A model generated the notes under the pieces. That model worked only from the letters and a program-made list of their open reading frames with translations, did no database searches and was not told the DNA's origin. A DNA stretch of 36,454 bases from a virus. The translations under genes were made by a program, and so were the position numbers. Below are positions 13,140 through 22,290 of this stretch, in pieces. The number at the start of each line of letters is the position of its first letter. Within the stretch, counting starts at the first letter, position 1. The stretch lies in IMG/VR virus record IMGVR_UViG_3300009157_000010, positions 1 to 36,454 of that record. One strand, given 5' to 3'.

Positions 13140-13289
13140 CTAACTTTGTCCTATTCCCAAATTTAATAATGCCCCACTAATACATAACGGAGAGATATAA
13201 GAACCAGTAGACATAAGATAGATAATGTACCCTACAAGAACTAATGTCGCCAAAATTAAGATTAATAAGAACACTTGTATTGATTTCAT
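13140..13289 (-). CDS. 49-residue membrane protein of the lysis region
   Basis: Strong N-terminal transmembrane helix (VFLLILILATLVLVGYIIYLM, split, residues 6-26), then a short weakly hydrophobic tail with one Cys. ATGA overlap with the gene upstream. It could be a pinholin, antiholin or small spanin component. Not decidable. Confidence 0.55.
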   Translation of the reverse strand: MKSIQVFLLILILATLVLVGYIIYLMSTGSYISPLCISGALLNLGIGQS

Positions 13290-13543
13290 TGTGTAGCTTT
13301 AACAGTAACAACTAAGTCAAGCAAAGCCTTTCCTAGGGTGATAACTGCTAAACCTATGGCGCTATAAATTAGTTTCTCCATTTGTCCGACACGTTTATCC
13401 TGTTCTTTCTTAGTTAAGTCAAACTCTATTTTAGAAACATATTCTGTACCCATACATCCTAGTTTAGTTTTAATATCATCAATACCATCTTTTAAGTAAT
13501 TGATGTCTTTTTTTAGTAGAGCGATTGAGGTTTCGTCTTTCAT
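13286..13543 (-). CDS. XhlA-like coiled-coil membrane protein
   Basis: An 85-residue protein: a charged coiled-coil region (residues 1-55, LKKDINYLKDGIDDIKTKL and KKEQDKRVGQMEK) then one C-terminal transmembrane helix (IYSAIGLAVITLGKALLDLVV). This is the layout of XhlA/hemolysin-type lysis accessory proteins. Ribosome site GGAGG lies 9 nt before the ATG. It precedes the 49-residue membrane protein and the endolysin. Confidence 0.6.
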   Translation of the reverse strand: MKDETSIALLKKDINYLKDGIDDIKTKLGCMGTEYVSKIEFDLTKKEQDKRVGQMEKLIYSAIGLAVITLGKALLDLVVTVKATQ

Positions 13544-13572
13544 TTCTTTTTACCTCCACATTTTTTATTCAT
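13540..13572 (-). CDS. 10-codon micro-ORF, copy 1 (MNKKCGGKKK)
   Basis: A 10-residue frame ending in an ATGA overlap with the XhlA-like gene. The same peptide, with 30 identical bases, is encoded at 29952-29984. Here its GGAGG also serves as ribosome site for the next gene, so it may be only a leader. The second copy does not have that excuse. Confidence 0.4.
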   Translation of the reverse strand: MNKKCGGKKK

Positions 13573-13574
13573 AG

Positions 13575-14402
13575 TTAGAAAAAATTAAAAAAATTTGATG
13601 ATTTAGGTTCTAATTTCCAAGTACTAGATGATGTAAAAGTATGTATAGTTTCAGAACCTACAACAGTTTTAGTACCACCAGTAGCTAAATAAGCTGAAAA
13701 ATCAGCTGTTAAGTAAGAAATTATCACTGTTCCATCTCCACCTTTTGCTCCATTATAAGAAACTCCACCATATCTTCCACCACCTCCACCACCACCACCA
13801 CGTCCATCCATACCAGCAGCACCAGTTGTACGATATCCACTATTACCACCTACACCTGAACCACCAGTACCAGGAGTTGTTCCATCATTTCCAACAGCAC
13901 CTCCGCCTCCACCAGAATAATATAAAGCAGAACCACTTATAGAATTTGATGTACCAGCACCTCCATTTCCACCAACACCGTTTGTACCAGCAGCACCAGC
14001 AGCAGCCGATCCTCCACCACCTCCGGCAGATGGTTCACCTACAATATTTCCATTAGCACCATTATTACCTTGAGATGGACTTGTACTTGGAGTATTTCCA
14101 GCTCCACCACCATTTACGATAGCTCCACCTCCTGAACCTCCAGCACCACCACCAGAATCATCTTCTCCTGAACCTCCATAACCTCCTCCAGTCGCCGTAA
14201 TCGTATCAAAAACAGAATCATTACCTTTACCACCTTTATTTGTTGTTCCAGCAGCACCACCAGTTCCGACAGTAACGGTATATGTTTGAGGAGTAACAGT
14301 AAAAGCAGCATTATATCTATAACCACCAGCACCGCCACCTCCACCCCATTTAGCACCGCCACCTCCACCGCCGACTACTAATAATTTAACTGCTAATGCC
14401 AT
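13575..14402 (-). CDS. Glycine-rich tail adhesin / receptor-binding tip
   Basis: A 275-residue protein. After VKLLVVGGGGGG, residues 10-225 are dominated by glycine clusters separated by short strands, with a conserved-looking TYTVTVGTGG motif. The end is a short beta segment with HTFTSSSTWKL. Glycine-rich sandwiches of this kind form the tip of phage adhesins such as T4-group gp38, where poly-glycine helices present hypervariable loops to the receptor. It is the last virion gene before the lysis genes, as expected for a tail-tip protein. It joins the gene upstream without a gap. Confidence 0.7.
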   Translation of the reverse strand: MALAVKLLVVGGGGGGAKWGGGGGAGGYRYNAAFTVTPQTYTVTVGTGGAAGTTNKGGKGNDSVFDTITATGGGYGGSGEDDSGGGAGGSGGGAIVNGGGAGNTPSTSPSQGNNGANGNIVGEPSAGGGGGSAAAGAAGTNGVGGNGGAGTSNSISGSALYYSGGGGGAVGNDGTTPGTGGSGVGGNSGYRTTGAAGMDGRGGGGGGGGRYGGVSYNGAKGGDGTVIISYLTADFSAYLATGGTKTVVGSETIHTFTSSSTWKLEPKSSNFFNFF

Positions 14403-14403
14403 A

Positions 14404-15252
14404 CTATGCTTCGGTAGCGACTGCGATTATATGCCAAGTTGTCGCAGCTAAATTATAACTTGCACCTACATATCCCCATTTTCCTGCTGTAGTTGTAGTT
14501 GGGATAGTTGAACCTAAAGCTGTAAATCCTGTAAAAGTAAGATCTTTTGCAACACCAGCATCTTTGTATCTTATTAAAAGTTTCTGACCATCAGTGGGAG
14601 TCCCTGTAACAGTAAAAGTTGTGGCATTGGCAACGGCAGATAATTGATACTCATCAGTCGTATCACAATTTATTTCGGCAGTTGCATCATCAGTAGTAGT
14701 AACAACCCTTTTAGTTATTCTTTTATTAGTAAATGTAGTAGTAGAGTCTGCAGTTACTGAAATATCAGTTAAAAAAGCTACATCACTATCTGCTAATGCT
14801 TTAGGGGTAACAATTTTTAAATCATTAGTAGCACTGGATGCTATCTCACTACCAGTACATTTTAAAGAAGTAACTAAATCTGAAGTATGAACTCCAAGTT
14901 GTGTATGTTGAACGAGTAAATGATCGACAATATCGTTCCAACCTTTAGCAGTAACTAAGATTTCAACTACCGCACCAGCAGAATGAGCTTGGGCTGTTCC
15001 CTCTTGTCCTCGTAAACAGTTTATAAGGTTCGAACCACTAACAACACCAATAACAGTTTCTTCTAATGAAGCCGTTTTAGTTCCATTAGCGTCAACTCGG
15101 TCAATAGTCGCCACTACTGCCGTATCGGTTGGTAAATTAGTAGTAGTTGAAAGTGGAATAGTTGTAGCTGTTTCATCAGATACCCCACCACTTCCGATTT
15201 GGGCTACCCATTTTCTAGCCAATTTTTTTAATTTGTCTGTATTTGCCGCCAT
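14404..15252 (-). CDS. Tail fibre / baseplate-type structural protein
   Basis: A 282-residue protein, Thr/Ser/Ala-rich and beta-structured. The N-terminal segment (TDKLKKLARKWVAQIG) is followed by an SGSNLINCLRGQEGT-type segment, a middle part with TPKALADSD (a fibre-shaft motif) and a C-terminal jelly-roll-like half. It likely trimerises and links the tail hub to the glycine-rich tip encoded next. Its ATG has only a short leader from the promoter at 15267-15275 and no Shine-Dalgarno. Confidence 0.65.
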   Translation of the reverse strand: MAANTDKLKKLARKWVAQIGSGGVSDETATTIPLSTTTNLPTDTAVVATIDRVDANGTKTASLEETVIGVVSGSNLINCLRGQEGTAQAHSAGAVVEILVTAKGWNDIVDHLLVQHTQLGVHTSDLVTSLKCTGSEIASSATNDLKIVTPKALADSDVAFLTDISVTADSTTTFTNKRITKRVVTTTDDATAEINCDTTDEYQLSAVANATTFTVTGTPTDGQKLLIRYKDAGVAKDLTFTGFTALGSTIPTTTTAGKWGYVGASYNLAATTWHIIAVATEA

Positions 15253-15266
15253 AGTTTATATTAATA

Positions 15267-15275
15267 ATTATATCA
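15267..15275 (-). promoter_or_regulatory. Extended -10 promoter for the tail fibre and tip genes
   Basis: TGATATAAT on the minus strand. Its TGA is the stop codon of the tail hub gene. No good -35. The leader to the ATG at 15252 is about 8 nt. Confidence 0.6.
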
Positions 15276-17279
15276 AGAAGTCCAGGAGCTTGGCATTCGC
15301 CTTTTGATGACAGAACCTCTTGCTTGTAGAGATAGTAATGAATAATTAGTATCTGCTGATGTAGAATAGACTTTGAATTGTAAGGCATAAACACGAGCTT
15401 TTTTCTTAATTCCTCGTCTAATAGTTGATTGAGCATAGGTTGATGGAGCGTCTAGTAAATAGATAACCCAATTATCAGCTCCACCACTAACACTTGAATT
15501 AGTTTCACCAGCCATAAGTTCTCCAGCAAAATCTGTCCCAACTCCAGTATTAGAACCAAAGTTAGTGATTGTCGTCGCTCCGAGGGAAACAAATGAATTA
15601 TCTTTTCCGATACCTAATAATTGAAAGTTAATCGTTCCTCTTGGTCGTCCAAGTTCTACTATCGCTTCTCTTAGAGAGAAGACATCTGTTTTATCCCCCG
15701 ATACCGATAATAGAGGAGAGATATAAGATTGATTAAAAGGAATCCCTAAGTCATCACCGACATTTTCACTTAATTCAATGAGTTTAGTTCCAGTTGTCGG
15801 AATATATAAGAAGTGAGTATTGCCACTTGTATCGGTATAGTCTAAGAATTGTCTAGCACCATTTGTCCAATCAACAGTCCAGTTGTTTCGTTCTGTATCA
15901 TAAATAATCATTCGGTCATTTCCTATTGTAGAAGTAGGCACAGATATAAACACCTTAGCATCATAGAAGTATGAACAAATACCTGATATTTTATTAGAGA
16001 TTAAGTTACGCCAGTATGGACGAATAATAGATGAGTTTTCCCTAGTACGAAGTACACCGATATATTGTCTTTCTGGACCAAGTGAAAACCAACCTTTACG
16101 ATTGGGAAAAGCAATATCATTTTGAGTTCCAACTGTTCCCAAGACGGACTCTGTACCAAATGAACCAACAACTTTAGTAGCACTAGGAACTGAGAATGAG
16201 GTATCTCCAACAGTAGCCGTAGAGATAGTCAACTGCCAAACAGCACCCCTACCGTCAGGTGTACGACACAAAACTGTAGGTCGTCCTTCACCTTGACCAC
16301 TTTGATAATGAACCACAGCCGTAGGCATTTCACGTCCACCTTTTTCAAGGTTTATCCACCCACCACCATAGAAATCTGAAAAGTTACCCAAGTATTGTCC
16401 TGTACCTGAAAAATAAACTGTATATTTTGAATCATTGTTATTAGTCGCCCAAATACGGTTTTCTGAAACACACATTGATATAAATTTAGGAGCGCCAGTA
16501 GTATTGGACTCAGGAGCAACTACATATTCGTTTAAAGTTAAACTTCCGTCATCTGTAAAGTTAGTTGTAGTAGACGAACCCAGTAAAACTTCGTCTCCAC
16601 TTTCATCAGATAAGTAAATTTGGTACCTTAAAGCCCCACCAACAGCCGTCCACGACCAAACCACCTTATCAGTAGTAGAAGTCCAATTATCACGGAGTTT
16701 ATTGACGGTAATAGAGGCCTCCGTAGAACCCACGGTTTCACCTATTTCATTAAGGGCTGTAACTTCTGCGTATAGAGGATAAACTCCACTAGAAAGCCCA
16801 CTAGCCACTAAACTTGCGGTTAAATTAGTAGGAGCGTTTATTTCTGTATAAGTAGTCAAGACCGAACCGTCATAACGAGCCAAATTATCAGTTCCATTCG
16901 CTATATATAAGTAACCCCCAATCTGTAAGAAGTAACATTGTAGTCCGACTGTAAAAGTAGCCCCGGTTATTTCGTTAATAGTTCCACCATCTGTGCTTTT
17001 ATAAGCCTTACCATTAGAGATGACGACTAGCTCGGTAGTGCCATCACTTTTAACAAATTCTTTTGCTCCATCGGGATTTAAGGGGTACTCTGCTCCATAT
17101 TCTCTTGAACCCCATTTAGTTTTCCATATACCGTCTTGGTCTTGCATCTGGTTAGTTGACTCAACCGCATACTGTTTTCCCATTCTAGCTTCATCAAGTA
17201 ATTTATTACTTCCACCATTAAATTTGTCTATGGTGAGTAGGACATTTCTTGATTGTGATTTATTAGTTGTGAATTTCAT
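15273..17279 (-). CDS. Tail hub/stabilisation protein (P22 gp10-like propeller)
   Basis: A 668-residue protein rich in beta strands. Repeated blade-like motifs (VVISNGKAYKSTDGG, YLYIANGTDNLARYDG, DRMIIYDTERNNWTV, THFLYIPTTGTKLIEL) suggest a beta-propeller as in podoviral tail hub or nozzle proteins. An Fn3-like insertion lies at about 150-255 (PTNLTASLV ... WTAVGGALRYQIYLSD). In P22 the matching protein seals the portal-adaptor channel and carries the needle and spikes. It directly follows the adaptor gene with a 4-base overlap, the same order as in P22-like tails. Confidence 0.7.
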   Translation of the reverse strand: MKFTTNKSQSRNVLLTIDKFNGGSNKLLDEARMGKQYAVESTNQMQDQDGIWKTKWGSREYGAEYPLNPDGAKEFVKSDGTTELVVISNGKAYKSTDGGTINEITGATFTVGLQCYFLQIGGYLYIANGTDNLARYDGSVLTTYTEINAPTNLTASLVASGLSSGVYPLYAEVTALNEIGETVGSTEASITVNKLRDNWTSTTDKVVWSWTAVGGALRYQIYLSDESGDEVLLGSSTTTNFTDDGSLTLNEYVVAPESNTTGAPKFISMCVSENRIWATNNNDSKYTVYFSGTGQYLGNFSDFYGGGWINLEKGGREMPTAVVHYQSGQGEGRPTVLCRTPDGRGAVWQLTISTATVGDTSFSVPSATKVVGSFGTESVLGTVGTQNDIAFPNRKGWFSLGPERQYIGVLRTRENSSIIRPYWRNLISNKISGICSYFYDAKVFISVPTSTIGNDRMIIYDTERNNWTVDWTNGARQFLDYTDTSGNTHFLYIPTTGTKLIELSENVGDDLGIPFNQSYISPLLSVSGDKTDVFSLREAIVELGRPRGTINFQLLGIGKDNSFVSLGATTITNFGSNTGVGTDFAGELMAGETNSSVSGGADNWVIYLLDAPSTYAQSTIRRGIKKKARVYALQFKVYSTSADTNYSLLSLQARGSVIKRRMPSSWTS

Positions 17280-17953
17280 GTATTGAATCCATCTTGAACA
17301 GGATTATCAACAGTATCGTTTTGATACCAACCTGTCATATCATTAAGAACTTTCATAGATTCTAACTTTTGAGTAGCAATATTAAATCCGCTTGTATCTC
17401 CTTCATCTTTTTTGAGTTCTCCTAAAACATAATAGACAGCAAACATTGGATCAGCCATTTCAAAAACACTAGAAGCACTCGTTACTTGTGAAGCAGTTTT
17501 ATAGTATTCGTATTTAATCGTTGCTCCAGTTTCAAGTGAAACACTTGGATTAAAATGTAAATCAAATCCAGTAGATGAGTTTCCAGTAAAGTAACACCAG
17601 TTACCCTTAGATGAATCTAATAATTGAACATCTTGTGGTTGGACAACTGAAAAGACAGATGTCTTATTTCCAACTACTCTTACATATCCAACAGGAAAAA
17701 CAAAGTCAGTAGGACAATTATAATCCCAATCACTAGCAGCTATAGTTTTATCTCCATCAGTAGCAGCGGATAGGGTAGTAAACAATTCTTTCCATAAAAC
17801 TCCTTCTTCTCTTTCCCAAATAGAAATAGCAATATTTAAGAGTTTTTGCCAAACTTCGTAATCTTCATCTCCATCACTAGGAGAAGTTGAATCTCCCTCA
17901 TAAAGGACATTTATGTAATCAATAGCATCTGATAGTGTATTTATAATTTTCAT
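17276..17953 (-). CDS. Head-tail adaptor (P22 gp4 / T7 gp11-like)
   Basis: A 225-residue protein. The N-terminal helices (DAIDYINVLYEG, WQKLLNIAISIWEREEGVLW) bind the underside of the portal in this family. A beta-domain follows with FPVGYVRVVGN and IKYEYYKTASQVTS, then C-terminal helices (FAVYYVLGELKKDEGD). Position before the tail hub gene fits. The ATG follows a terminator U-run directly and lacks a Shine-Dalgarno, as for the portal. Confidence 0.7.
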   Translation of the reverse strand: MKIINTLSDAIDYINVLYEGDSTSPSDGDEDYEVWQKLLNIAISIWEREEGVLWKELFTTLSAATDGDKTIAASDWDYNCPTDFVFPVGYVRVVGNKTSVFSVVQPQDVQLLDSSKGNWCYFTGNSSTGFDLHFNPSVSLETGATIKYEYYKTASQVTSASSVFEMADPMFAVYYVLGELKKDEGDTSGFNIATQKLESMKVLNDMTGWYQNDTVDNPVQDGFNT

Positions 17954-17999
17954 AAAAAAAGACCGCCAAAATCAGCGGTCTGAATTGCCAGTCAGCAAT
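17954..17999 (-). terminator. Intrinsic terminator directly before the adaptor ATG, with upstream hairpin
   Basis: Minus strand: 7-bp stem AGACCGC/GCGGTCT (17960-17981) and seven U (17954-17960) abutting the ATG. A hairpin ATTGC/GCAAT lies upstream at 17984-17999. Same layout and a related stem (GACCG...CGGTC then U-run then ATG) as before the portal. Confidence 0.85.
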
Positions 18000-18011
18000 A
18001 TTAACTAATAA

Positions 18012-18020
18012 ATTATATCA
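18012..18020 (-). promoter_or_regulatory. Extended -10 promoter before the adaptor attenuator
   Basis: TGATATAAT on the minus strand, right after the TAG stop of the 1,419-residue gene, with no good -35. Start expected near 18005, so the default RNA would be about 50 nt, ending at the terminator 17954-17981. Confidence 0.6.
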
Positions 18021-21000
18021 CTAAACTAATTTAACACCAGCAGACAACCCCTGTATCTTAATGGTTTTTAGTTTAGGTGCTTTATAAACCTGAGTAATCT
18101 TTGTTCCACCTTTAGTAGACTTTGATTTGACAGGTGGAGCAGATATTTTAATATTAGAAACTTTAGGAGCAGATGATTTGGCAATACTTATTTTAGGAAT
18201 TGATTTACTTGCAGATATAGATACTTTTTTAGGTTTCTTAGCATATTTGGTAAATCCTTCTTGTTGAGTAAGTCCTAGTTCTGCTCTCTTTTCATTAGTA
18301 ATAGCTCTCTTTTTATCCCAGTATTCAACTAAGTCTGGATTTGCATTGATATATTGTGTTCTAGCACCAGTACCGTAAGGCAAAGTATAGTAATAATCTA
18401 ATTTCTTTTGCATTTCTGGACTGGCGTATTCCTCACTTTCTTCTTGTGGTTGAATAATTCCTTTACTCTCTAATTCATCAAAATAAGCACTTCTTGCTGT
18501 CCAATAAGGTTTAAGCCAATCAATATTCTCATTAGTTATATTAGATTTCTCTTTATCACCTGGATAGAAAGTTTTAAGTCTTAATACTGTCTGTTGTTGC
18601 TCTGGAGTAAGAGTGTAGAAAGGATCAAGTGTTTCTCCTGTCTTAGCAGCGGTATCAATAGCTGTTTTTGCTTTAGTTCTTAATACACTAGGATTAGCCA
18701 GTAAAGTAAGAGCCTCAGCCATATCCATTTGAATATCAGCACTAGCTGATATATCGTCTGGTCTAGTTTGTTCTAGTGTGGTGTAGATTTGTTTTTCTTT
18801 GCTGTTGAGTTCTTTTAGGGCTTCGTCTTTACTTTCATAATAATAAGCACTAGATAAGGCATCTCTACCAACCTTATTATTATAGAATCTAAAAGGTAAT
18901 TCTAATGCCTTAGAGAATGTTTGATAAGCTGGTACTGATTGTTTGTTAAGACCTAATTTCTTTTTAACTTCTGGTGATAAACTTTGACCAGCGACATTCA
19001 TTATTTCTCTTATATAAGGATGGTTATATTGTCCTGCTAAGTAGAGTCCAATATCTCCCCATTTATTAGTGGAGTCTGGATCATATATTTCACCCCCAAA
19101 GTAATCTTCATTAGTGAAAATATCAACTACTGGTCTAACTCCCGATGATAGGAGAGACTTCATATCATTAACTGTTTCTGGTAAATTCCCAGATATTAAA
19201 TGTTTTCCAGTCTTAATAGTAAGTCTGGGAATAGTAGCGATAGATGAAAGGAAAGGTACACCAATATATCCATCCTGAGTCTTGATTAACATCTTATCTT
19301 CTTTACCTTCTGGATTTTCCCACATATTTTTACCAGTATTAGCTTTATTCACGGCATTCATAGCTATAAACGTCATTATTGCTCCAATACTGAATTTAGT
19401 ATTTGTTATATTCTCTGCTGAAAAAGGATTTTTAAGAGCCTTTATATTGTTAGCCCAAAAATTAATCATTGACTCCCTATATCGTGGAGCAAATAAAACA
19501 GTTTGAGTTAAATCTTTACCAAGTTTATTTCTACTAGCCAATACATCGCTACCAACAATGCCATAAAAGTTCTTAACTGCCTGTGCTGCAGTATCAGCTG
19601 CTTGTTTTTGATCAATTCCCTTACTAATTAACTTGGCTTCAATGTCGTTAAATAGACTAATCTGTAATTGAGGCATAAATAGTTTAAATGTAGGCTCATT
19701 CATTACTTTATTCCATGCACTACCAACTGAATCTCCAAATAGTTTTTTAGCTGTACTTTGATTGATTAAGTTTTTAGTTTCGAATGTAGTTTGCAAAGGG
19801 ATATTTCTTTCTTGCATTTTAATTATCTGTCCAGCGTTTTCTTCAAAGAATTTATTAGAAGCATTGGTACTTAATGACCTAAATAGGTTTTTAAATGGAG
19901 ATATAATACGACCACTTAATACTTCTTTAGTTACTTGAGCTACAGACCAAGCATTTAATGGTGTTTTAGGAAGTCCACCTGATAGAGTTATATCTTGGAT
20001 AGCACCACTAACTTTAGCTCCAGTTTCAGCAACTTTTCCAAGCATTCCATAGTCTTGAGGAGTAAATATTCTATTAATTTGATTAGCTACATTCTTTGGT
20101 GCATACCAGTTACTTATAACTGTTTGTTGATCTCCAATAGTTGCTCTGGCTCTAGGAAAACCAGGAGCATTTATCGGGGCAAAATCTGGACTATTAGATA
20201 CTTTATTTCCACTAACTATTAATCCCTCTTTTTTGAGGTTTTTAAATAGTTCTATATTGGCAAAGGTTTCATTTAATCTACGAGTATAATCTTCAAGTAT
20301 TTGAGCAGTATTGTTATATTTTGGTACTAGTCCCATTTTAATACCTTCTTCATAAGTAGGCAGAGAACGATTACCAGCAAATCCAAAAGTCTGTTTAGCA
20401 TTCTTATATTCTTGTGCTACTTGAGTAATTGGTTTATCCCAAATATGAGTTAAATAGTTTTCAAGATAATTCATATCTACACCCTCTTTTTTAGCTTCTT
20501 CAAAGAGTTTATCGTATGTTTTACGAAGTTCTGTACTATATGTTTGTTGTTCTGGACTTAGTTTTATATTTCCACCTTCAACCGATTTAATAATATCTTC
20601 TGGGTTACCTGGTACATTAGAAAATTTACTGGCTTCAACAGTAGCTTTAGTCTTAGAACTTTCTCTTTTACCTATCCAATCAGCAAATATTTTCTTAAAT
20701 ACTTTTGGATCTTCTTCTGCTTTAAAAGATGAGAAATCAGCAGCAGTTTGTGTTTCTTCACTTGTCATCTCAATACCTTTGTTTTTAGTTTTGATACCTG
20801 GAAATTGTAACTCTCCACTTTTGTCTATAAATGGTTCTGTAATTTTAATAGGTTTTACTTCTGGTATTACTCCTCTAGATGGTGTTTGTGGAAATGGTTT
20901 AGTTTTATCAGTTAAATCCATTCCACCACGTTGTAGTTCTTTGTTTGCTAAAAAGTTTCTTAAAGTAAAAGGTTCTTTATAACCTCTATTAGTTTTAATA

Positions 21001-22280
21001 TCTTTGTTTATTACATCACTCAAAGCCATTATTAAGTTCTCTGGATCTTTATTAGTTTCTATATTAGTTAATTGTTTAATTTTTTCTTTACTAAGTACAT
21101 CTCCTGCTAATCGTCTAATTTCAGCATAAGCATCAACTTTTTCTTGTACAGTAGCATTTGGTTTGTAGTAAGTATCTACTAAATTGTTAAACCGATTAGT
21201 TCTGTCTGTTCCGTCTACGGTATTTCCCATAAAGTCAATATAACCACCTTGTTTCTTTATATTTTCTGGACTACTGGTTTTTTTCCAATAATCATCAGCA
21301 GCTTTGTTAATAGACTGTTTAACTATTGGTGTTAGTTTACTAACATCACCCAATGATTGAACACCAGCCATACCTACATTCATGACCAAGTTTTCTACCG
21401 CCTCTCTTTGTAAGGCTTCTACATAAGTTTCTTTTTCACTTTGAGTTAGAGTAGCCCAAATTGGAGTTTCAACGGCAGTTTCTATAACAGCGGCTTTAAT
21501 TAATCGTTTACCAGCAGTTGTAAAGAATTTTTTAGTTGCTTGGCTGATAGTATCAGTAGTGTTTGGTAAATTACTAGATATAGATTTTTCTGTTAGTTTG
21601 TTTAGTAATGGAATAGAAGTAGAAAAATGCTGAACTAAACTATTTGTTAATCTAGTTGTTCCAGCATTGGCTAAACCTGTTCCAGCACCTTCAAAAACTG
21701 CGTTACCAACACCTTGTGTTATTGGTTTTTGTTGGTAATATTTTTGTTGGGCGAATGAAGGAACTCCTTGTATAGATTGACCAGACACATTGGATTTTTG
21801 ACCTTGCTTATTCTCGTATATATTAGTTCCAATCTTAATTAATGGATTAATTACTGCTCCACCTAGTATCGCAGATAATGGAGCTTTTGCCAATCCATAA
21901 GCAGTTAATCCAGCACTAGCAATCTTTTTAGTATCTTGCCAATTTTGTTGAGGAGTTTGTTTTGGAGTAAATGGAATTAATTGTTTTGCTGAACGTCCTA
22001 ATGCTGGGATAGCATCTTCAAATCGTTGGAGAGTTGGTGCTAAGACTGGATTTTGTTTAAGTGGTTGCCAAGTATATTTATTAAAGTCTCGTTTTTGAAT
22101 ATCTATCTGATTTTGAACACCTTGTTTAGCAACATTACCCCATCCTTGTAAATTCTGTCCCATCTGTTTAACTTGTTGTACGGGAGTAAATTTACCTTTA
22201 CGAACCAATCCTTCATCATCTTGGGTTGCGTTAAATAATACTGTCTTAAATTTATTCAATAAATCTTTTAAGTTGGCCAT
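18021..22280 (-). CDS. Giant internal virion / DNA-ejection protein
   Basis: A 1,419-residue protein, 12% of the genome. The N-terminal 110 residues are Gln/Lys-rich. Residues about 120-151 form a hydrophobic hairpin (ASAGLTAYGLAKAPLSAILG). Helical domains with FKKIFADWIGKRE and YLTHIWDKPITQVAQEYKNA follow. At about 930-960 lies TVLFAPRYRESMINFWA, typical of the large polyvalent-protein domain LPD38, then a membrane-like GAIMTFIAMNAV. The last 70 residues are a Lys/Ser/Ile/Pro repeat (SISASKSIPKISIAKSS). Such proteins are packed in the capsid and ejected to build a trans-envelope channel or act in the cell. Ribosome site AAGGAGA precedes the ATG. Domain calls are by eye. Confidence 0.65.
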   Translation of the reverse strand: MANLKDLLNKFKTVLFNATQDDEGLVRKGKFTPVQQVKQMGQNLQGWGNVAKQGVQNQIDIQKRDFNKYTWQPLKQNPVLAPTLQRFEDAIPALGRSAKQLIPFTPKQTPQQNWQDTKKIASAGLTAYGLAKAPLSAILGGAVINPLIKIGTNIYENKQGQKSNVSGQSIQGVPSFAQQKYYQQKPITQGVGNAVFEGAGTGLANAGTTRLTNSLVQHFSTSIPLLNKLTEKSISSNLPNTTDTISQATKKFFTTAGKRLIKAAVIETAVETPIWATLTQSEKETYVEALQREAVENLVMNVGMAGVQSLGDVSKLTPIVKQSINKAADDYWKKTSSPENIKKQGGYIDFMGNTVDGTDRTNRFNNLVDTYYKPNATVQEKVDAYAEIRRLAGDVLSKEKIKQLTNIETNKDPENLIMALSDVINKDIKTNRGYKEPFTLRNFLANKELQRGGMDLTDKTKPFPQTPSRGVIPEVKPIKITEPFIDKSGELQFPGIKTKNKGIEMTSEETQTAADFSSFKAEEDPKVFKKIFADWIGKRESSKTKATVEASKFSNVPGNPEDIIKSVEGGNIKLSPEQQTYSTELRKTYDKLFEEAKKEGVDMNYLENYLTHIWDKPITQVAQEYKNAKQTFGFAGNRSLPTYEEGIKMGLVPKYNNTAQILEDYTRRLNETFANIELFKNLKKEGLIVSGNKVSNSPDFAPINAPGFPRARATIGDQQTVISNWYAPKNVANQINRIFTPQDYGMLGKVAETGAKVSGAIQDITLSGGLPKTPLNAWSVAQVTKEVLSGRIISPFKNLFRSLSTNASNKFFEENAGQIIKMQERNIPLQTTFETKNLINQSTAKKLFGDSVGSAWNKVMNEPTFKLFMPQLQISLFNDIEAKLISKGIDQKQAADTAAQAVKNFYGIVGSDVLASRNKLGKDLTQTVLFAPRYRESMINFWANNIKALKNPFSAENITNTKFSIGAIMTFIAMNAVNKANTGKNMWENPEGKEDKMLIKTQDGYIGVPFLSSIATIPRLTIKTGKHLISGNLPETVNDMKSLLSSGVRPVVDIFTNEDYFGGEIYDPDSTNKWGDIGLYLAGQYNHPYIREIMNVAGQSLSPEVKKKLGLNKQSVPAYQTFSKALELPFRFYNNKVGRDALSSAYYYESKDEALKELNSKEKQIYTTLEQTRPDDISASADIQMDMAEALTLLANPSVLRTKAKTAIDTAAKTGETLDPFYTLTPEQQQTVLRLKTFYPGDKEKSNITNENIDWLKPYWTARSAYFDELESKGIIQPQEESEEYASPEMQKKLDYYYTLPYGTGARTQYINANPDLVEYWDKKRAITNEKRAELGLTQQEGFTKYAKKPKKVSISASKSIPKISIAKSSAPKVSNIKISAPPVKSKSTKGGTKITQVYKAPKLKTIKIQGLSAGVKLV

Positions 22281-22290
22281 TTAGGTCTCC

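Noticed and set aside
13575-14402. Repeat array or CRISPR-like structure in the GC-richer, repetitive segment
   Set aside because: The repetition is codon-level glycine coding in a long open frame, without fixed repeat and spacer lengths.
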